Shown here piece after piece: positions 8,611 through 16,572 of a stretch of DNA of 64,000 nt. The DNA lies in the NCBI GenBank assembly GCA_963699105.1, contig CAVOTI010000001.1, forward strand, positions 1,480,354 to 1,544,353, given 5' to 3'. The stretch is from Bog-756 sp963699105 (lineage in GTDB: Bacteria > Actinomycetota > Acidimicrobiia > Acidimicrobiales > RAAP-2). Made by a program: the position numbers and the translations under genes. Below the pieces are notes generated by a model. That model had not been told where the DNA came from. It saw only the letters and a program-made list of their open reading frames with translations, and searched no databases. Within the stretch, counting starts at the first letter, position 1, and each line of letters opens with the position of its first letter.

Positions 8611-8653
8611 GCGCTGATAACTCCCACTTGGCGGATAATGCCCCCGTTCCGGT
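8611..8653. repeat. GATAA-containing repeat, copy 1 (IS-end-like)
   Basis: Two GATAA words at 8616 and 8634, the second leading into GATAATGCCCCCGTTCCGGT. That 20-mer matches 17 of 20 positions at 11476-11495. Paired GATAA words beside C-runs resemble the subterminal repeats of IS21-type elements. No transposase gene is nearby, so a remnant is the most I can claim. Confidence 0.35.
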
Positions 8654-8950
8654 GTCATACGGGCAATCCGTGTCAAGTCGGAGCCTCGAGGACCTTGGCG
8701 ACGAGGCCGTCGAACAGGCGGGCCCGGTCATCTTGACCGTTCCTGCGGGCATGGCCAGGCTGGCGGAGCAGGACTGGCACGAACTCGGCCCCGGCGCGGC
8801 ATTGCCACTCACGGCCACACGGCCTGGATACACGACATGACCGGGATCTCTTGACATCTACAGGTTCTGCCCGCAATTGAGTGCGGACAGAGGACAGTAC
8901 CCTCGTAAGCCTGTACCGTGCCATCAAGCGAGAGTAAGGATGACATACCA

Positions 8951-9367
8951 ATGGGACCAGTGGAATACATCGTCGTCAGCTTCCCGGGAAACCAATTCAA
9001 TGGCCGGATCGCCCCCGAGCTCGTGGCCCTCGTCGAGTCCGGCACGGTGCGGATCCTCGACTTGATCTTCATCGGCAAGGATGCGGAGGGAGAGGTACTC
9101 GCATTCGAGATCGATGAACTGGCCGACGTGCTGGGATTCAACAAGCTGCCCGGTGAGGTCGGCGGCCTGATCGGCCCCGAAGACATCGAATTCATTGGTT
9201 CGCAGTTGGAGCCCAACTCGTCAGCAGCCTTGCTCATCTGGGAGGATGTCTGGGCGGCTCCGTTCGCCTCAGCAGTTCTCGAGTCCGGCGGCATCCTGCT
9301 GCAAGGCGCTCGCATCCCCCGTGACGTAATCGAATCTGCACTCGACGCACTGCCGCCGGCAGTCTGA
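8951..9367 (+). CDS. DUF6325 family protein
   Basis: 138 residues from ATG 8951 (MGPVEYIVVSFPGN). It matches my knowledge of DUF6325: GPVEY-x-V-x-FPGN start, RILDLIFIGKDA, a central GEVGGLIGPEDIE and SSAALLIWEDVWA. This family is small, soluble and often next to SHOCT-domain genes, as here 27 nt downstream. Its function is unknown; a stress or envelope role is often guessed. A GTAAGGA about 10 nt upstream may serve as ribosome site. Confidence 0.8.
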   Translation: MGPVEYIVVSFPGNQFNGRIAPELVALVESGTVRILDLIFIGKDAEGEVLAFEIDELADVLGFNKLPGEVGGLIGPEDIEFIGSQLEPNSSAALLIWEDVWAAPFASAVLESGGILLQGARIPRDVIESALDALPPAV

Positions 9368-9394
9368 GCAATCCAGAACCAGGAGGCGCACATC

Positions 9395-9667
9395 ATGATG
9401 AGACGACGACCCATCGCACGAGCAGCAGTCCGCACAACGGCAGTGGTCGGTACTGCTGCCGTTGTCGGGGGCCACATGGCCAACAAGCAGGCCCAAGCCC
9501 AGGCTGCTCAGGCGCAGGAGCCAGCTTCCCAGCCGCAATATGCACCAGCCCCGGCCGCTCCGGCTCCGGACCCGATCGAGCAGCTGACCAAGCTGGCGGC
9601 GCTCAAGGACTCGGGAGCCCTCACCGAGGCTGAGTTCGAGGCGGAAAAGGCCAAGCTCCTCGCCTAA
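9395..9667 (+). CDS. SHOCT-domain protein with N-terminal hydrophobic segment
   Basis: 90 residues. The N-terminus is basic (MMRRRPIARAAVRTT), followed by a short hydrophobic stretch AVVGTAAVVGG, an A/Q/P linker, and a C-terminal SHOCT motif: LTKLAALKDSGALTEAEFEAEKAKLLA in outline (L-x-x-L-x-x-G-x-[LI]-T-x-x-E-F). SHOCT segments are oligomerisation helices. AGGAGG lies 9 nt upstream. It forms a two-gene unit with the DUF6325 gene. Its stop overlaps the convergent GNAT gene by 4 nt. Confidence 0.85.
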   Translation: MMRRRPIARAAVRTTAVVGTAAVVGGHMANKQAQAQAAQAQEPASQPQYAPAPAAPAPDPIEQLTKLAALKDSGALTEAEFEAEKAKLLA

Positions 9668-10290
9668 GGGTCATCACGCCCTCGGGCTCTCCTCGTAACT
9701 TGGATCTCAGCGAGTTCAGCGGGGAGCATGGAGAGCATCACCGCATCGAGTCGGCCGCCATCATGGTCCCAGTACTCTCGGAGCACCCCCTCCCGGCGGA
9801 AGCCAACTCGTTCGGCAAGAACCAGAGCGGGTCTGTTCCCTTGGGCAACCAGGACCTGAAGCCGGCGAATGTCAAGGCTCGCCACGCTCCAACGTGCGAA
9901 AAGGCGAAGCGCCTCCGTTGCGATACCTTGGCCACGAGCCTCTTTCACAAGACCGCATCCGAATTCTCCGATCCGATGATCGCACATCATCACCATGACC
10001 TCACCGAGGTAGGAATCGTTGACGTCGTCGGCAATGGCCAGGTGGAGTAGCTCGCCATCGACGCGGTACTGCTCGAAGAGCTCGACCACGCCGGCAGGGT
10101 CATCTGCCGGTAAGGGAGGCACCCAGAGCGCAGTCGCCTGATCCCGGCTGAACTCCACTGCAGCCTCGAAATCCCGCTCCTGGAACGGACGTAGGACGAA
10201 GGTCGACCCATGCAGCTGAGGATGAGGATACGGGAGCGTCACGGCGATTTGCTCATCGTAGGCTTGGCCTTCGGCCACAGGTGACCGCAC
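9664..10290 (-). CDS. GNAT acetyltransferase, RimJ/RimL-like
   Basis: 208 residues. N-terminal strand LHGSTFVLRPFQERDFEAAVEF matches the RimJ/RimL group. The acetyl-CoA site is GLVKEARGQGIATEALRLF, followed by VLVAQGNRPALVLAERVGFRREGVLREYW, which is the classic N-x-x-S/A-x-x-[VL]-x-x-x-[AV]-GF-x-x-EG block. Such enzymes acetylate protein N-termini or small amines. Start GTG 10290 is provisional. Confidence 0.88.
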   Translation of the reverse strand: MRSPVAEGQAYDEQIAVTLPYPHPQLHGSTFVLRPFQERDFEAAVEFSRDQATALWVPPLPADDPAGVVELFEQYRVDGELLHLAIADDVNDSYLGEVMVMMCDHRIGEFGCGLVKEARGQGIATEALRLFARWSVASLDIRRLQVLVAQGNRPALVLAERVGFRREGVLREYWDHDGGRLDAVMLSMLPAELAEIQVTRRARGRDDP

Positions 10291-10518
10291 TTTCCACGTG
10301 CCCTTTCAGTTGGCGCCCTGACCGGGGCGACGAAGGCTTCAGGCGAGCTTGCGAGAGTTAGAACTCGCTGACCCAATCCCGTGACACCCCCGCCGGCACC
10401 GACCGGCCTTGGCGCGTAAGCGCCCGGTGGCGCATGGACTCATTCCCCACTCTTCAGGGGCGGAGAGCCTCAGCCTCAATCCGGTAACCCGTACGGTGCC
10501 GTTGGCTGGCAGGCGATA

Positions 10519-10547
10519 GTGCCCCGCTCCCCGGCGATGGGGGGCAC
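10519..10547. terminator. hairpin in the intergenic region before the LLM gene
   Basis: GTGCCCC (10519-10525) pairs with GGGGCAC (10541-10547) over a 15-nt loop that also contains CCCC/GGGG. No U-run follows, so it is a GC hairpin of uncertain role, 25 nt before the next start codon. The rest of 10291-10571 holds no gene. Confidence 0.4.
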
Positions 10548-10571
10548 CCGTGATCCGTCCGTGAAAAGCTA

Positions 10572-11441
10572 ATGCTCATGGAGATTGGCGTTGCGTACCC
10601 CCAGATCGAGTTTCATGGCGATCCCAGCGCAATCGGTCGATTCGCCAGAGCGGTAGAGGACCTGGGCTTTGATCACCTTCTTGCCTACGAACACGTGCTG
10701 GGTGCCGTTCATGCCGATCGGTCTCCTCCACTGCCGGGCCCCTACACCGAGCACGATCCGTTCCATGACCCGTTTGTGATGTTCGCATACCTGGCTGGCA
10801 TCACCGACCGGATCCGATTCACCACCGGAATCCTGGTCCTTCCGCAGCGCCAGACTGCCCTCGTGGCACGGCAGGCTGCCGATGTCGACCTCTTGTCCGG
10901 TGGTCGGCTGAGACTCGGTGTCGGAATCGGCTGGAACTATGTTGAATACGAGGCTCTCGGCGAGGACTTCCACACCCGTGGTGCTCGGCAGGAGGAGCAG
11001 ATCGAGTTGCTTCGCCGCCTGTTCACCGAGCCCGTTGTCGACTTCTCGGGGCGCTTTGACCGGGTTGATCGAGCGGCACTCATGCCCAAGCCCGCAGGCT
11101 CGATTCCGATTTGGCTTGGCGGATCTGGCGAGAAGGCATTCGATCGAGCTGCCCGGCTCGCTGACGGTTTCATCTTCTTCGGTGGCGGCATCGAGACAAC
11201 GGAGGTCTGGACAAGGCTGCGTGAACGGGTTGCTCGTGCCGGGAGGTCAGTCGACGAGTTCGGCGGCGATTATGTGGCTCTAAACGGCGGCGATGTGGGT
11301 GAGCTCACAAGGGAAATCGAGGCGTGGCGCAACGCTGGCGGGACACACGTGTCCGTCGTCACTATGGGCCTCGGACTGGATTCGGTCGATGCCCATATCG
11401 ACTACATGTCTTCCCTTGCAGGGCGTCTCGGCTTGTCGTAG
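10572..11441 (+). CDS. LLM-class (F420-type) oxidoreductase
   Basis: 289 residues, luciferase-like TIM barrel. Diagnostic parts: EIGVAYPQIEFHGD start, LGFDHLLAYEHVLG, DPFVMFAYLAGITDRIRFTTGILVLPQR (the typical strand-3/4 block) and LGVGIGWNYVEYEALG. The C-terminal IPIWLGGSGEKAFDRAARLADG is also characteristic. In actinobacteria most such proteins use coenzyme F420. The substrate is unknown. ATG 10572 and 10578 are both possible; no SD is present, so the transcript may be leaderless. Confidence 0.88.
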   Translation: MLMEIGVAYPQIEFHGDPSAIGRFARAVEDLGFDHLLAYEHVLGAVHADRSPPLPGPYTEHDPFHDPFVMFAYLAGITDRIRFTTGILVLPQRQTALVARQAADVDLLSGGRLRLGVGIGWNYVEYEALGEDFHTRGARQEEQIELLRRLFTEPVVDFSGRFDRVDRAALMPKPAGSIPIWLGGSGEKAFDRAARLADGFIFFGGGIETTEVWTRLRERVARAGRSVDEFGGDYVALNGGDVGELTREIEAWRNAGGTHVSVVTMGLGLDSVDAHIDYMSSLAGRLGLS

Positions 11442-11454
11442 CTACCGCCTCGCA

Positions 11455-11495
11455 GATAATCCTTGACTACGGGCCGATAACCCCCCCGTCCCGGT
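11455..11495. repeat. GATAA-containing repeat, copy 2
   Basis: GATAAT at 11455 and GATAACCC at 11476, leading into a C-run and GTCCCGGT. It matches 8634-8653 at 17 of 20 bases. It lies just after the LLM gene stop. See the copy at 8611. Confidence 0.35.
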
Positions 11496-11621
11496 CTTGT
11501 GGGATACCACGTCCTGGCACCATGGGAGTGGTGAAGGCACGGTGAGACCCTCTTGGGCATCACACCGACGCGGAGAAAGAGATGGTTGGAAGTGGTCGAA
11601 CTGAGCCGAAGGTGGCTCCGG

Positions 11622-12050
11622 TCAAAAGAACTTCTCAAAAGCAAAGTCGGCCAAACGCCGACCGGTGACCGTCTTTGGTGTGATGACCACCCAGATGTTG
11701 TGGATGCCACTCTTCCAGGGCGTCGGCACATCCCCCTCAATCTGCCGGAATAGTTCCGAAAGGTGCTCGAATCCAACCTCTTTACTTGTTCCACGAACGA
11801 GGACACTCCATCCCGAGCGACTGGCTTGTTCGATGTGATCGACCTCGAAGGCAGCATCGAAATCTCGCATCTCGCGGATCTTGGATCCGTCCTCAGAACG
11901 GAAGACGATGTCATGACCGGCGACGGCATAGTTGACCGGAACTGCCGCTGGACCGAGATCATCCACATATACGAGGCGGCCGACGGTCTCTTGACTGAGC
12001 AGTGTGAAACACTCGTTCCAAGACAGCTCTTCGAGAGTTCGCCTTGGCAC
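11622..12050 (-). CDS. pyridoxamine 5'-phosphate oxidase-like (split-barrel) protein
   Basis: 142 residues from GTG 12050. Split-barrel flavin/F420-binding fold: RTLEELSWNECFTLLSQETVGRLVY, then VPVNYAVAGHDIVFRS, VDHIEQASRSGWSVLVRGTS and the C-terminal RLADFAF. This short subgroup binds FMN, F420 or haem-related ligands in mycobacteria. The substrate is unknown. No strong SD is seen. Flanks are non-coding. Confidence 0.8.
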   Translation of the reverse strand: MPRRTLEELSWNECFTLLSQETVGRLVYVDDLGPAAVPVNYAVAGHDIVFRSEDGSKIREMRDFDAAFEVDHIEQASRSGWSVLVRGTSKEVGFEHLSELFRQIEGDVPTPWKSGIHNIWVVITPKTVTGRRLADFAFEKFF

Positions 12051-12329
12051 GCGCAGAGCCTAACTGCTTCCACGGAACTATCACAGGGCCCCAAGACTTT
12101 TTCGACGGTGCATCGGTACCGGAGAATGTTGCTTGCTCGGGCTGACCGATCTGAGCCGGTCCGGGATGGCCCATATCCGGCGATTGGGATACCCCGAGAT
12201 GACAGTTCGGCCTACCAGACCCATGGCGGTTCACCCAACTAATCCCATAGACTTACCGAAGCCCCAGTTCGTTGTTTGGGTCGTTGGCCAGATCGGCGCT
12301 GGTACATATCCAGAGGCAGGGGGGCGTCT

Positions 12330-13259
12330 GTGAATATCAACCCGTACATCGTCTTGGGAAGTGCCGTGGTCGGCTTCCTTGTCGGGCTGACTGGGGCCGG
12401 AGGCGGGGCGTTGATGACGCCGATGCTCATCCTGCTGTTCAGCGTCAAACCATCGACGGCCATCTCAAGCGATCTGGTTGCCGCTGTATTCATGCGCCCC
12501 TTTGGGGCTGCCGTCCACATGACCAAGAAGACGGTGAACTTTCGATTGGTTGGTTGGATGGTGGCCGGATCAGTGCCCATGGCTTTCCTCGGCGCTTACC
12601 TGCTGCACCTCATGGGGCATGCCAAGACATCGCAGGCCAACATCGAGAAGGCACTGGGCGCAGCCCTGCTCGTCGGTGCGGCGGCCATGGTCATCCGTTT
12701 CTTCCTTGACCGGCGGGCTGGCCACGAACGGAAAGCGGTGGTCCACGATCTCGTGGTGAGGCCGCTGCCTACGGTACTGATAGGCATGGTCGGCGGACTC
12801 ATCGTCGGCTTGACCTCGGTCGGATCGGGGTCGCTGATGATCGTGATGCTTCTCTTTCTCTATCCGATGCTGGGTGCCAACCAGCTCGTTGGCACTGACC
12901 TCACCCAAGCCGTCCCACTGACCGTCGCGGCGGCACTGGGCGCCCTCGCCTTTGGTCACATCGAGTTTTCGGTGACCACGTCTATCATCGTCGGCAGCGT
13001 CCCGGCCGTCATCGTAGGTTCGTTCATCTCGTCCAGAGCCCCCGACAGGTACATCCGCCCGGCCATCACCTTTGTCATCTTCGCCTCCGGCCTGAAATAC
13101 GTAGGACTCGGCACCACCGCCCTCGGCTGGGTCCTGTGTGCGGTCCTCCTCGCAGGAGCCGTCATCTGGCTGTTCTACGTGCGCCCGTGGCAGAACGGTG
13201 CTCCGCTCGATCCTGATCTTGTCGCGAGGGATGAGATGGCCGCCGATTCGTCCCCCTAA
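12330..13259 (+). CDS. TauE/SafE-family (TSUP) membrane permease
   Basis: 309 residues from GTG 12330, preceded by AGGGGGG. It has two repeats of the TSUP fold, each beginning with G-x2-G-x-G-[GS]: VGLTGAGGGALMTPML near residue 18 and VGLTSVGSGSLMIVML near residue 160. Eight or so membrane helices are predicted. Family members export or import sulfite, sulfonates or other organosulfur anions. This copy is in accessory DNA, far from the sulfate-assimilation genes at 33-38 kb. Confidence 0.88.
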   Translation: MNINPYIVLGSAVVGFLVGLTGAGGGALMTPMLILLFSVKPSTAISSDLVAAVFMRPFGAAVHMTKKTVNFRLVGWMVAGSVPMAFLGAYLLHLMGHAKTSQANIEKALGAALLVGAAAMVIRFFLDRRAGHERKAVVHDLVVRPLPTVLIGMVGGLIVGLTSVGSGSLMIVMLLFLYPMLGANQLVGTDLTQAVPLTVAAALGALAFGHIEFSVTTSIIVGSVPAVIVGSFISSRAPDRYIRPAITFVIFASGLKYVGLGTTALGWVLCAVLLAGAVIWLFYVRPWQNGAPLDPDLVARDEMAADSSP

Positions 13260-13280
13260 CTGAAGGAGCCCGGCACCATT

Positions 13281-13361
13281 GAGCGAGATCCGGTTTTGGG
13301 CAGTTGTCCGCCCGCCCGGATGTGCGTTCAGCCACACTCGATAAGCGCCGCCCGGGCGGCG
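13281..13361. repeat. dyad element downstream of the TauE gene
   Basis: It starts 22 nt after the TauE stop. Inner arms ATCCGG (13288-13293) and CCGGAT (13316-13321). The right edge carries CACTCGATAAGCGCC, which resembles the right edge of other accessory dyads (GATAACCGCC, AAATAAGCGCC). A 16-bp perfect palindrome, CGCCGCCCGGGCGGCG, ends it at 13346-13361. Assignment to the same family as the copies at 15569 and 18459 is tentative. Confidence 0.4.
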
Positions 13362-13464
13362 TTGGGTGCGCAGAACTCGATCACGCTCTTGGCCGGACCA
13401 CCCGATGATTGGACCGCAGGAGCACTAAAGTAGCTTTCAGCTGTGACGCACAAAGGGGGCAGAA

Positions 13465-14148
13465 ATGTCAGAAGTTCCGCCCTCGCCCGGCTGGTGGAAA
13501 GGACCAGGTGGGTACTGGTATCCGCCCGAGGTCCCTCCTCCTCCCCGCTGGTGGAAAGCACGAGACGGGAACTGGTATCCACCCGAATCCGCCCCTACGG
13601 CGGTCGGGACTCAGACGCTTAGAGTCATTTCGCATTTGCCAGCCGAGCATGATTCTGAGGATGCCGCCCGCAAGCCCAGATTCAACCAGTGGAAGAGCGT
13701 TCTGGTCGGAGTCGCTGTCCTTCTGCTCGTGGTGTTCGTCGTGATCCGCGCACATTCCCCGAAGCAAAAGACGTCCGCCGATTCAACATTCAGCACCTTT
13801 AAGCCGACCACGGCGCTAACGACTCTTCCTCGGGCGGCTACCACTGCCCATCCACCACCAACGGCAAGAATCCACACGTCGCCAGCCACGACGACAATCA
13901 GCACCCAGCCAACCCACACTCCGACGAGCGCACCACCTGGCGTAGAAGCCGCAGTCCCGAATGTAACTGGGCAGGAACTCGGTCGGGCCGAAGCGTCGCT
14001 CCTCACTGACAGACTCGGCTACAAGGTGTCCGGCGGGAGCACCCTTGGCGTCGAGGTGGCCTCGGACTGGATAGTCTGTTCTCAATTACCGCTGGCAGGC
14101 ACGCCCGCAACTGCATTGAACCTTGTGGTGGCTCCGTCGTGTACGTAG
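13465..14148 (+). CDS. membrane-anchored PASTA-domain protein with PGWW/WYPP repeats
   Basis: 227 residues, GGGGG ribosome site before ATG 13465. Two N-terminal repeats of P-x-PGWWK...G-x-WYPPE (residues 6-22 and 25-41) are like the DUF2510-type cap of actinobacterial membrane proteins. A single membrane helix follows (about 76-93, VLVGVAVLLLVVFVV). A Thr/Pro-rich outer linker comes next, and one PASTA domain at about 163-226 (VPNVTGQELGRAEASLL ... CSQLPLAG). PASTA domains bind peptidoglycan fragments or muropeptides. There is no kinase domain, so it is not a PknB homologue. Confidence 0.8.
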   Translation: MSEVPPSPGWWKGPGGYWYPPEVPPPPRWWKARDGNWYPPESAPTAVGTQTLRVISHLPAEHDSEDAARKPRFNQWKSVLVGVAVLLLVVFVVIRAHSPKQKTSADSTFSTFKPTTALTTLPRAATTAHPPPTARIHTSPATTTISTQPTHTPTSAPPGVEAAVPNVTGQELGRAEASLLTDRLGYKVSGGSTLGVEVASDWIVCSQLPLAGTPATALNLVVAPSCT

Positions 14149-14326
14149 GGGCGAGCACTTTTCCGACGGGTGATCACCCTTGACGGCAGTCAGGACGTCA
14201 AGATCAAGATGGCGGTTCAGGCCACCATCCCTTTGACCATCAGCTAACCCCGCCGGTCGCAGAGGGGGTCCTGGGCTTCCTCCGGTTTGACGGACATCCA
14301 CCATAAGGGGCAGAGCCCCGGAAAGG

Positions 14327-14644
14327 ATGTCCAAAATGGAGACCATGGAGAGGAAGAAGCCCCGCCCCCGTCGGTCGTTCACACCGGAGTTCAAGGCTGA
14401 GATCGTCGAGCTGTGCCGACGAGGCGATCGCAGCATCGGCCAGGTGGCCAAGGACTTCGATCTGACCGAGACCAACGTGCGCGGCTGGGTGAAACAAGGC
14501 CAGATCGACCAGGGCCAACGCCCCGGTCTCACCACCGAGGAGAAGGAGGAGCTCACCCGCCTGCGTCGGGAAAATCGCTCCCTCAAAGAGGACGTGGAGA
14601 TCCTCAAGCGTGCGACGGTTTTCTTCGCCAAGGAGACCCGATGA
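14327..14644 (+). CDS. IS3-family transposase OrfA
   Basis: 105 residues. An N-terminal helix-turn-helix (RRSFTPEFKAEIVELCRRGD, then SIGQVAKDFDLTETNVRGWV) binds the element ends. A C-terminal leucine-zipper helix follows (EEKEELTRLRRENRSLKEDVEILKRA). The final F-F-A-K-E is typical. Its TGA stop overlaps the orfB ATG (ATGA at 14641-14644), and orfB is in the -1 frame, as in IS3 elements that make an OrfAB fusion. Confidence 0.93.
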   Translation: MSKMETMERKKPRPRRSFTPEFKAEIVELCRRGDRSIGQVAKDFDLTETNVRGWVKQGQIDQGQRPGLTTEEKEELTRLRRENRSLKEDVEILKRATVFFAKETR

Positions 14645-15528
14645 AGCTGGACCCCTTCATCGAGGCGGAGAAGATCGCAGGTCACAGCGTCACCAAGACA
14701 TGTGATCTGTTCAAGGTCTCCCGTTCCGCCTACTACCAGCGCAGCAACGGCGAACCTTCTGTCCGCCAGGTCACCGACGCCGAACTGACCACCCAGATCC
14801 AAGCCATCCACACCGAGTCCAAGGGCACCTATGGATCCCCCCGGGTCCACCGGGAGCTCGTGTATCGCGGAGTGACCTGCGGTCGACGACGGGTGACCAG
14901 GCTCATGCGGTTGGCCGGCCTCGAGGGACGATGCAAGAAGCGGTGGAGGAAGACCACGGTGGCCGACCCCGGGGCCGAGACGGCCAAGGACCTGATCCAG
15001 CGGCACTTCGGACCGTGCCAGGAGATCGACCGTCGCTATGTCGGGGACATCACCTACATCGCTACCTGGGAGGGCTGGGCCTACCTGGCCACCGTCATCG
15101 ACCTGGCCAGCCGGAAGGTTGTCGGCTGGGCACTGGCCGACCACATGCGCACCGAACTGGTGGAGGAGGCACTCACTATGGCCTTCATGAACCGGCAACC
15201 GGAAGAGGGTGTCATTTTTCACTCGGACCGCGGCTGTCAATACACGAGTCGGGACTTCGCCGATCTCGCAAGGAGCAACGGCGTCGTGCTGTCGGTCGGA
15301 AGGAAGGGTGAGTGCTGGGACAACGCCGTGGCCGAGTCCTTCTTCGCCACCATCAAGCGCGAGCTGATCGACACGAGATCCTGGCCGACGAGGTCAGGAC
15401 TCCACCGAGCCGTCTTCGAGTACATCGAGGGCTGGTACAACACCCGCCGGCTGCATTCGACCCTCGGCTACCTCAGCCCGGTCCAGTACGAATTGCTCGA
15501 CCACAACGCCGACCTTCAGGCGGCATAA
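14641..15528 (+). CDS. IS3-family transposase OrfB (DDE integrase core)
   Basis: 295 residues. HTH_21 segment TYGSPRVHRELVYRG, then an rve integrase core with the catalytic triad: D in YVGDITYIATWEG, D in HSDRGCQYTS, and E in NAVAESFFATIKREL. It ends with the family tail W-Y-N-T-R-R-L-H-S-T-L-G-Y-x-S-P. The frame is open upstream to 14413, allowing a -1 fusion with OrfA. It looks intact and potentially active. Confidence 0.94.
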   Translation: MKLDPFIEAEKIAGHSVTKTCDLFKVSRSAYYQRSNGEPSVRQVTDAELTTQIQAIHTESKGTYGSPRVHRELVYRGVTCGRRRVTRLMRLAGLEGRCKKRWRKTTVADPGAETAKDLIQRHFGPCQEIDRRYVGDITYIATWEGWAYLATVIDLASRKVVGWALADHMRTELVEEALTMAFMNRQPEEGVIFHSDRGCQYTSRDFADLARSNGVVLSVGRKGECWDNAVAESFFATIKRELIDTRSWPTRSGLHRAVFEYIEGWYNTRRLHSTLGYLSPVQYELLDHNADLQAA

Positions 15529-15568
15529 TCAACTGAAGCAACCTGTCCGTCGAACCGGATCAAGTCCA

Positions 15569-15618
15569 TCCAGGGCGTGCCTCACTCGTGCCCGTAGGCC
15601 ACGGTTGATAACCACCGC
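15569..15618. repeat. dispersed accessory repeat, copy A (split by IS3)
   Basis: Begins TCCAGGGCGTGCC directly at the IS3 right end. It continues CACTCGTGCCCGTAGG and ends GGTTGATAACCACCGCC. It aligns with 18459-18497 and 22165-22207, and partly with 23071-23105 and 26356-26395. The other half of the site lies left of the IS3 (about 14232-14271, where GCTAACCCCGCCGG may be the opposite edge). In that reading the site follows the PASTA gene. Confidence 0.6.
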
Positions 15619-15805
15619 CAACCCGGCGATCGGGGACACGCAGGGGGTCGTGCTCGGCTTCGCGGCACTCACTGCTCGCATCGACACATCGAGATAGGAC
15701 CTTCGACCCTGTCCCGAAGACGCCAATGGTGACATCCTGCAATTGAGGATGTAGCGAGCCAAATTGGAGACTATTTAGATGCCAACAAACCAGTCGGAGG
15801 TCCCG

Positions 15806-16462
15806 ATGACCTCCAGTCGCCGCCTGGCTTCGAGTCCATCGGACCTAAGGGTCATTGAGGTGTTCGCAGATGTCTGGTGCCCGTTTGCGCACGTCGGATT
15901 GCGCTGTGTCGTCGAGCGCCGAGCACAGCTAAAGCGTGAAGACGTTCTGTTGCACGTGCGAGCCTGGCCTCTGGAACTCGTGAATGGAGCGCCTCTCGTT
16001 TCGGAAACCACGGCTCGCCACGTTCAAGAATTACGAACACAAGTCACCCCTGAACTGTTTCTAGGATTCGATCCGAGTCATTTTCCGACGACTACGCTAC
16101 CTGCCCTGGCCTGGGTCCACGCCGCCTACGAGATGGGCATGAAACGGGGCGAGGACGTGAGCCTTGCCCTCCGAAACGCCCTCTTTGAAGACGGAATCGA
16201 TATCTCAGACCCTGATGCGCTTTCGGACATCGCTCGCGCCGAGGGCGTTGATTCGTTTGGGGTTACTGATGAGCGGGCGGTTGTAGCCGATTGGCGCGAA
16301 GGAACAGAACGAGGCGTCGAGGGATCCCCGCATTTCTTTTGTGGAGATGCCGATGCATTCTGTCCATCGCTCGACATCTCCAAGGACGGAACGGGACATC
16401 TTGACGTAAGGCGCAACATGGACGTTCTGGATGCGTTCTTGGAGAACTGCTTCAGCAGGTGA
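15806..16462 (+). CDS. DsbA-family thioredoxin-fold protein
   Basis: 218 residues from ATG 15806, which has GGAGG 6 nt upstream; the frame opens at 15779. DsbA/FrnE-type fold: VIEVFADVWCPFAHVGL at the N-terminus (WCPFAH in place of a C-x-x-C, so a single Cys), a helical insert, then a cis-Pro loop at VEGSPHFFCGD. Similar proteins act as 2-hydroxychromene-2-carboxylate isomerases or disulfide oxidoreductases. With only one active-site Cys, a redox role is doubtful. It is followed 20 nt later by the left edge of a split dyad repeat. Confidence 0.82.
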   Translation: MTSSRRLASSPSDLRVIEVFADVWCPFAHVGLRCVVERRAQLKREDVLLHVRAWPLELVNGAPLVSETTARHVQELRTQVTPELFLGFDPSHFPTTTLPALAWVHAAYEMGMKRGEDVSLALRNALFEDGIDISDPDALSDIARAEGVDSFGVTDERAVVADWREGTERGVEGSPHFFCGDADAFCPSLDISKDGTGHLDVRRNMDVLDAFLENCFSR

Positions 16463-16501
16463 AGCGCCAGACTGGCCACTAATTCGACAGGTTCTCCAGG
16501 C

Positions 16502-16572
16502 GAGTAGCCGGGGGGAATCGCACCCCCCGGCTCTCACAGAACCGGACGTGAACCTCTCGGCTCATCCGGCTC
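16502..16572 (-). ncRNA. group II intron domains V and VI
   Basis: Domain V (minus strand, 16572-16539) is a 34-nt hairpin that opens GAGCCG and closes CGGTTC with a GAGA tetraloop-like top. Domain VI (16535-16502) is a longer GC hairpin, GAGAGCCGGGGGG / CCCCCCGGCTACTC, with a bulged A candidate near GCGATT for branching. The reverse-transcriptase stop codon lies inside domain V. Confidence 0.85.

Larger units (their letters stand above)
14272..15568 (+). mobile_element. complete IS3-family insertion sequence
   Basis: 1,297 bp. Terminal inverted repeats of about 25 bp begin TGG: the left end at 14272 contains TCCGGTTTGACGGACA, and the right end (reverse complement, ending 15568) contains TCCGGTTCGACGGACA. 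A 3-bp target duplication, TCC, flanks it at 14269-14271 and 15569-15571. It carries orfA and orfB. The right flank is the edge of a dispersed repeat (15569-15618), so the element has split that repeat. Confidence 0.9.

Noticed and set aside
10519..10547. Riboswitch before the LLM gene
   Set aside because: Only a simple GC hairpin is visible; no known riboswitch core was recognised.
14086..15240. Long open frame of 384 codons on the minus strand
   Set aside because: It is antisense to the IS3 transposase genes, whose motifs and ends are clear.
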